Shown one piece after another: positions 62,101 to 64,000 of a stretch of DNA of 64,000 nt. Below the pieces are notes generated by a model. The model was not told the origin of the DNA. It saw only the letters and a program-made list of their open reading frames with translations, and searched no databases. The DNA is taken from NCBI RefSeq assembly GCF_007858435.1, contig NZ_VIGW01000007.1, positions 102,449-166,448 on the forward strand, given 5' to 3'. Position numbers and translations under genes: made by a program. Origin of the DNA: Tsukamurella asaccharolytica (GTDB taxonomy: Bacteria; Actinomycetota; Actinomycetes; Mycobacteriales; Mycobacteriaceae). How positions within the stretch are numbered: the stretch's first letter is position 1; every line of letters starts with the position of its first letter.

Positions 62101-63589
62101 CACCGCGGGCGGCGCCGAGCACATCGCCGCCCGCACCGACCTGGAGCGCGACCTCGCCGCGATCTGGACCGACCTACTGGCCTTGCAGACGGCGCCCGGC
62201 GTCCGCGACGACTTCTTCCTCCTCGGCGGGCACTCGCTGCTCGCGACGAAGCTGGTGTTCCGGGTCCGGGAGAAGCTCGGCCGCGTGGTGCCGCTGCCGG
62301 CGCTGTTCGCGGGCGAGCTCACCATCGAACGGCTCGCGGCGATCCTCGAGCAGGGCGGCGCCGGCTTCGAGAACCCGTTGGTCCTCGCCGACGAGGTCGT
62401 CCTCCCCGACCACATCCGGCCCGCGCCGGGTGCGCCCGTCCGCAGCGCGACCGACCCGCGGCACCTGTTCGTCACGGGCGCGACGGGGTTCGTCGGCGCC
62501 TTCCTCCTCGCAGAGCTGCTGACCACGTCGTCGGCGACCATGCACTGCCTGGTCCGCGCAGGGTCGCCCGCTGAGGGCTTCGACCGGATCCGCGCGACGA
62601 TGCGCGACTACGGGATCTGGGACGATGCCCTCGCCGCCCGGATCGTCGCCGTGCCCGGCGATCTGACGCGTCCGCGGCTGGGCCTCACCGACGCCGCCTG
62701 GGCGGATCTGGCCGCCACCGCAGACGGCATCGTCCACTGCGGCGCCGACGTGAACTTCCTCCGGCCGTACCCGACCCTGAAGTCCGCCAACGTCGACGGC
62801 ACGGTGCAGGTGCTCGCCCTCGCGTGTGACGGGCCCGTCAAGCCCGTGCACTTCGTCTCGACCACCTACGTCTTCTCCCGGTTCTCCTACCCGCAGGACA
62901 CCGTCTTCGCCGAGGACGACCGCCACCCGGTCCAGGACCCGCGGTTCACCTTCGGCTACACCCAGTCCAAGTGGGTCGGCGAGCAACTCGTCTTCGAGGC
63001 GCGCTCGCGGGGCGTCCCGACGTACGTCTACCGCACCGGCCGCGTCGCGGGGCACAGCCGGACCGGCGCGTGCCAGCGGTCGGACTTCCTGTGGCAGACG
63101 ATCCGGCTCGGCGTCGCCCTGGGGGCGGCCCCGACGATGGACATGTCGACCGACATCACGCCCGTCGACTACGTCGTCGGCGCGATCGCCCGCCTTGCCG
63201 GGCAGGACGAGCTCGCGGGACGCACCTTCCACGTCGTCTCCCCCGAGACCGTGGCGATACCGGACCTGGTGCGGTGGATGTCCGACTTCGGTTACGCCGG
63301 TGAGCAGCTGCCGTTCGGACAGTGGTGCGAGCGCGCAGCGGACCTGGCCGAGCGCGAGGGCGATGAGACCGCCGCCGCGCTCGCCCCGTTCCTGTCGGCG
63401 ACGCCGCTGGACAACATGCCCGACGCGACCTTCGACGACGCCAACGTGCGAGAGGGCCTCGCGGGCAGCGGCATCGTCTGCCCACCGATCGACGGCGCGC
63501 TGCTCCGCCGCTACTTCGAGTGGTTCATCGAGTGCGGCTACCTCCCGGCGCCGCCGTCCCTCGACCTCCCTGAGAGTGCGGCCTCATGA
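59153..63589 (+). CDS. nonribosomal peptide synthetase, C-A-PCP-reductase (glycine predicted)
   Basis: A 1478-residue NRPS. C domain 40-450 with LHHMVADGYST. A domain about 484-950: YLLYTSGSTGRPKGVR (A3), NMYGPTETTIW (A5), YRTGDLVRRF (A7), VKVRGFRVELGEIE (A8), LTPNRKIDRK (A10). The specificity residues read D-I-L-Q-C-G-M-I-W-K, two changes from the glycine code DILQLGLIWK. PCP Ser1028 in FLLGGHSLLATKL. Terminal thioester reductase 1100-1478: VTGATGFVGAFLLAEL, then YTQSKWVGEQL (Tyr-x-x-x-Lys). Release should give an aldehyde or alcohol. The ATG overlaps the PKS stop (ATGA), so the ACP hands directly to this C domain. The 3' end overlaps the next ORF. Confidence 0.95.
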   Translation: MTEIEDRLAALSPAQRRALLARLGKGPSAGPATQPITPRVREGEAIRLSATQENMWFLEQFHPGTSMHVMSGVARLPVDVPREVFTDCLAEVIERHSVLRTRFGIEDGEPVARIAPAERPEVAFLDGVDEATMWDRFREEARTPFDIARDPLLRATLARSTSGGTWVQITLHHMVADGYSTGILFAELGRLATGRLVGRLQRLPDVPFQYADVALWERERTEADADATDIAYWTERLDGAPSALTLPTDHPRPSRQSYRGRRTEFALSAERAAAVRTFSAEHGVTPFVTVLSAYATVLSRWSAQDGVVIGVPVAQRSVPGTEQVIGPFLNTLALPVTFGEGETVKGLLARVNAEVREGFRHQDARFDRVLSALDVGRDPARPPLFQAILNMQEDRSAPEMQLRDLDNGCAKFEVLLGITTTPTTMTGTLDVAADLFDQATADALIDGFVAVLDALTGPDARDAQEIATLPLSTAPLAIEPPVAQPPTTSLEAYALAAAAGSAERTAIVTGTERITYGELDARVGRLAARIAERVDAPPQTPVGLLLPRSADVIVAMLATLRAGYSFVPLDPAYPAERLEFICADAGIPALVTTAEHLAEVPRLDLPWIDVADAPAGPAPAPSGDDPATRTAYLLYTSGSTGRPKGVRVSHRNVITFLEAMRAEPGMAPSDTLLAVTSPSFDIAILELLLPLAAGARVVIADGDDARDGDRLAALLAEHAVTVMQATPTTWHLLLDAGWSGTRGLRALCGGEAMPAVLAGRLLAGADEVWNMYGPTETTIWSTVHRVTAADVAAGAIPIGHPIRGTGIVVADAHAVPVPDGVFGELCIIGDGVTLGYHERPELTAERFVDLAGPTPVRAYRTGDLVRRFRDGRIEFGGRMDTQVKVRGFRVELGEIESALETALPGVRAIAAVNAEGTAVTAYLECAAEELGDTGALLASLRETLPPYMVPSAFAVVDAFPLTPNRKIDRKALGARGGAPVALATAGGAEHIAARTDLERDLAAIWTDLLALQTAPGVRDDFFLLGGHSLLATKLVFRVREKLGRVVPLPALFAGELTIERLAAILEQGGAGFENPLVLADEVVLPDHIRPAPGAPVRSATDPRHLFVTGATGFVGAFLLAELLTTSSATMHCLVRAGSPAEGFDRIRATMRDYGIWDDALAARIVAVPGDLTRPRLGLTDAAWADLAATADGIVHCGADVNFLRPYPTLKSANVDGTVQVLALACDGPVKPVHFVSTTYVFSRFSYPQDTVFAEDDRHPVQDPRFTFGYTQSKWVGEQLVFEARSRGVPTYVYRTGRVAGHSRTGACQRSDFLWQTIRLGVALGAAPTMDMSTDITPVDYVVGAIARLAGQDELAGRTFHVVSPETVAIPDLVRWMSDFGYAGEQLPFGQWCERAADLAEREGDETAAALAPFLSATPLDNMPDATFDDANVREGLAGSGIVCPPIDGALLRRYFEWFIECGYLPAPPSLDLPESAAS

Positions 63590-64000
63590 CCGACACCAAC
63601 CCGCGCGGGCCCGTGGAGCGGACGACCAGCACGCTCCGCGAGCGCCGCCGCAGGACTCCCGCGCCGCCCAGCAGTCCGGTCACGCTCCCCGTGCGCACAC
63701 GGGCATCACGCCCGTCGGTCCCCTCCTCGCGCCCGCTGCCCGTGTCGCGCCCGGCGCTCCCCGCGGCCCGCCCGACGCCGTCGGCGTTGCGGGTAGCACC
63801 GCCCGCCGCCCCGCCGCAGCAGGTACGGCCGGTCCCGTCCGCGGCCCCGCAGGTCGCGGCCGGCCCACAGGCCCCGGCCGGCCCGCAGCCCTCGGCCCGC
63901 CCCTCGGCACCGTCTGCACCGACCGCCCGGACCTCGACCCCTCAGGCGCCCCAGCGCCCACCGTCGCCGCCGTCACGACCGGTCGCGCCCGTGCTTCCAC
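63586..64000 (+). CDS. proline-rich ORF coupled to the NRPS, 3' end beyond the window
   Basis: ATG at 63586 overlaps the NRPS TGA, and the frame stays open to the last base (138 codons). The sequence starts TDTNPRGPVERTTSTLRERR and is then Pro/Ala/Ser/Arg-rich (VTLPVRTRASRPSVPSSRPL, APPAAPPQQVRPVPSAAPQV). It is disordered and basic, with no signal peptide or helix seen so far. It is probably the N-terminal linker of a larger protein: a membrane exporter, a second catalytic protein, or a partner of the synthetase. The fixed coupling suggests it belongs to the same pathway. Confidence 0.7.
   Translation, partial: MTDTNPRGPVERTTSTLRERRRRTPAPPSSPVTLPVRTRASRPSVPSSRPLPVSRPALPAARPTPSALRVAPPAAPPQQVRPVPSAAPQVAAGPQAPAGPQPSARPSAPSAPTARTSTPQAPQRPPSPPSRPVAPVLP

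Overview
High-GC actinobacterial chromosome from the mycolic-acid group. The stretch from about 32.3 kb to 53.4 kb keeps the order and strand of the Mycobacterium tuberculosis block nei2-rpiB-Rv2466c-pepN-Rv2468c-Rv2469c-glbO-aglA-Rv2474c-Rv2475c-gdh-ettA (recalled from memory). The 180-kDa-type NAD-glutamate dehydrogenase, group II truncated haemoglobin and DUF5130 protein fit this. Gene content outside the block (MetA instead of MetX, BenE, the arginine cluster) points away from Mycobacterium towards a relative such as Tsukamurella or Gordonia. The genus is inference only.

Layout. 0-14.6 kb: GNAT acetyltransferase, tRNA-Pro, an Hsp20 gene behind a CIRCE element, benE with a divergent XRE-cupin regulator, an iron/haem/cobalamin-type ABC operon, a peptidase E-like gene, an ssuCBA-type ABC operon, a phosphodiesterase, an acyltransferase-3 and a membrane protein. 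14.6-27.4 kb: tRNA-Gly, a crotonase, a steroid-dehydrogenase-like flavoprotein behind a KstR-type box, then an XRE-cupin regulator divergent from a four-gene operon (ureohydrolase, APC permease, DavA-like amidase, DavB-like amino-acid 2-monooxygenase). The operon reads best as the arginine 2-monooxygenase route to GABA and urea. A P450, a two-component pair whose kinase is broken by an internal deletion, and a second crotonase follow. 27.5-32.3 kb: HhH-GPD protein, LppU-like protein, metA with Glu111 (predicts acetyl-CoA use), small envelope proteins and a LysB/PE-PPE-like hydrolase. 32.3-53.4 kb: the conserved mycobacterial block, with insertions (M48 protease; NTF2/YchJ/MHS transporter; DUF4188-MerR).

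53.6-64 kb is accessory: a KS-AT-DH-KR-ACP polyketide synthase translationally coupled to a C-A-PCP-reductase NRPS (predicted glycine), then coupled to a proline-rich ORF that leaves the window. The expected product is an acyl-glycine aldehyde or alcohol. I know no product for this architecture, and it is the best candidate for an undescribed system here.

Two general features stand out. Many genes have a -10-like hexamer ending 6-7 nt before the start codon, which implies leaderless mRNAs. Convergent gene ends carry long perfect hairpins as bidirectional terminators.
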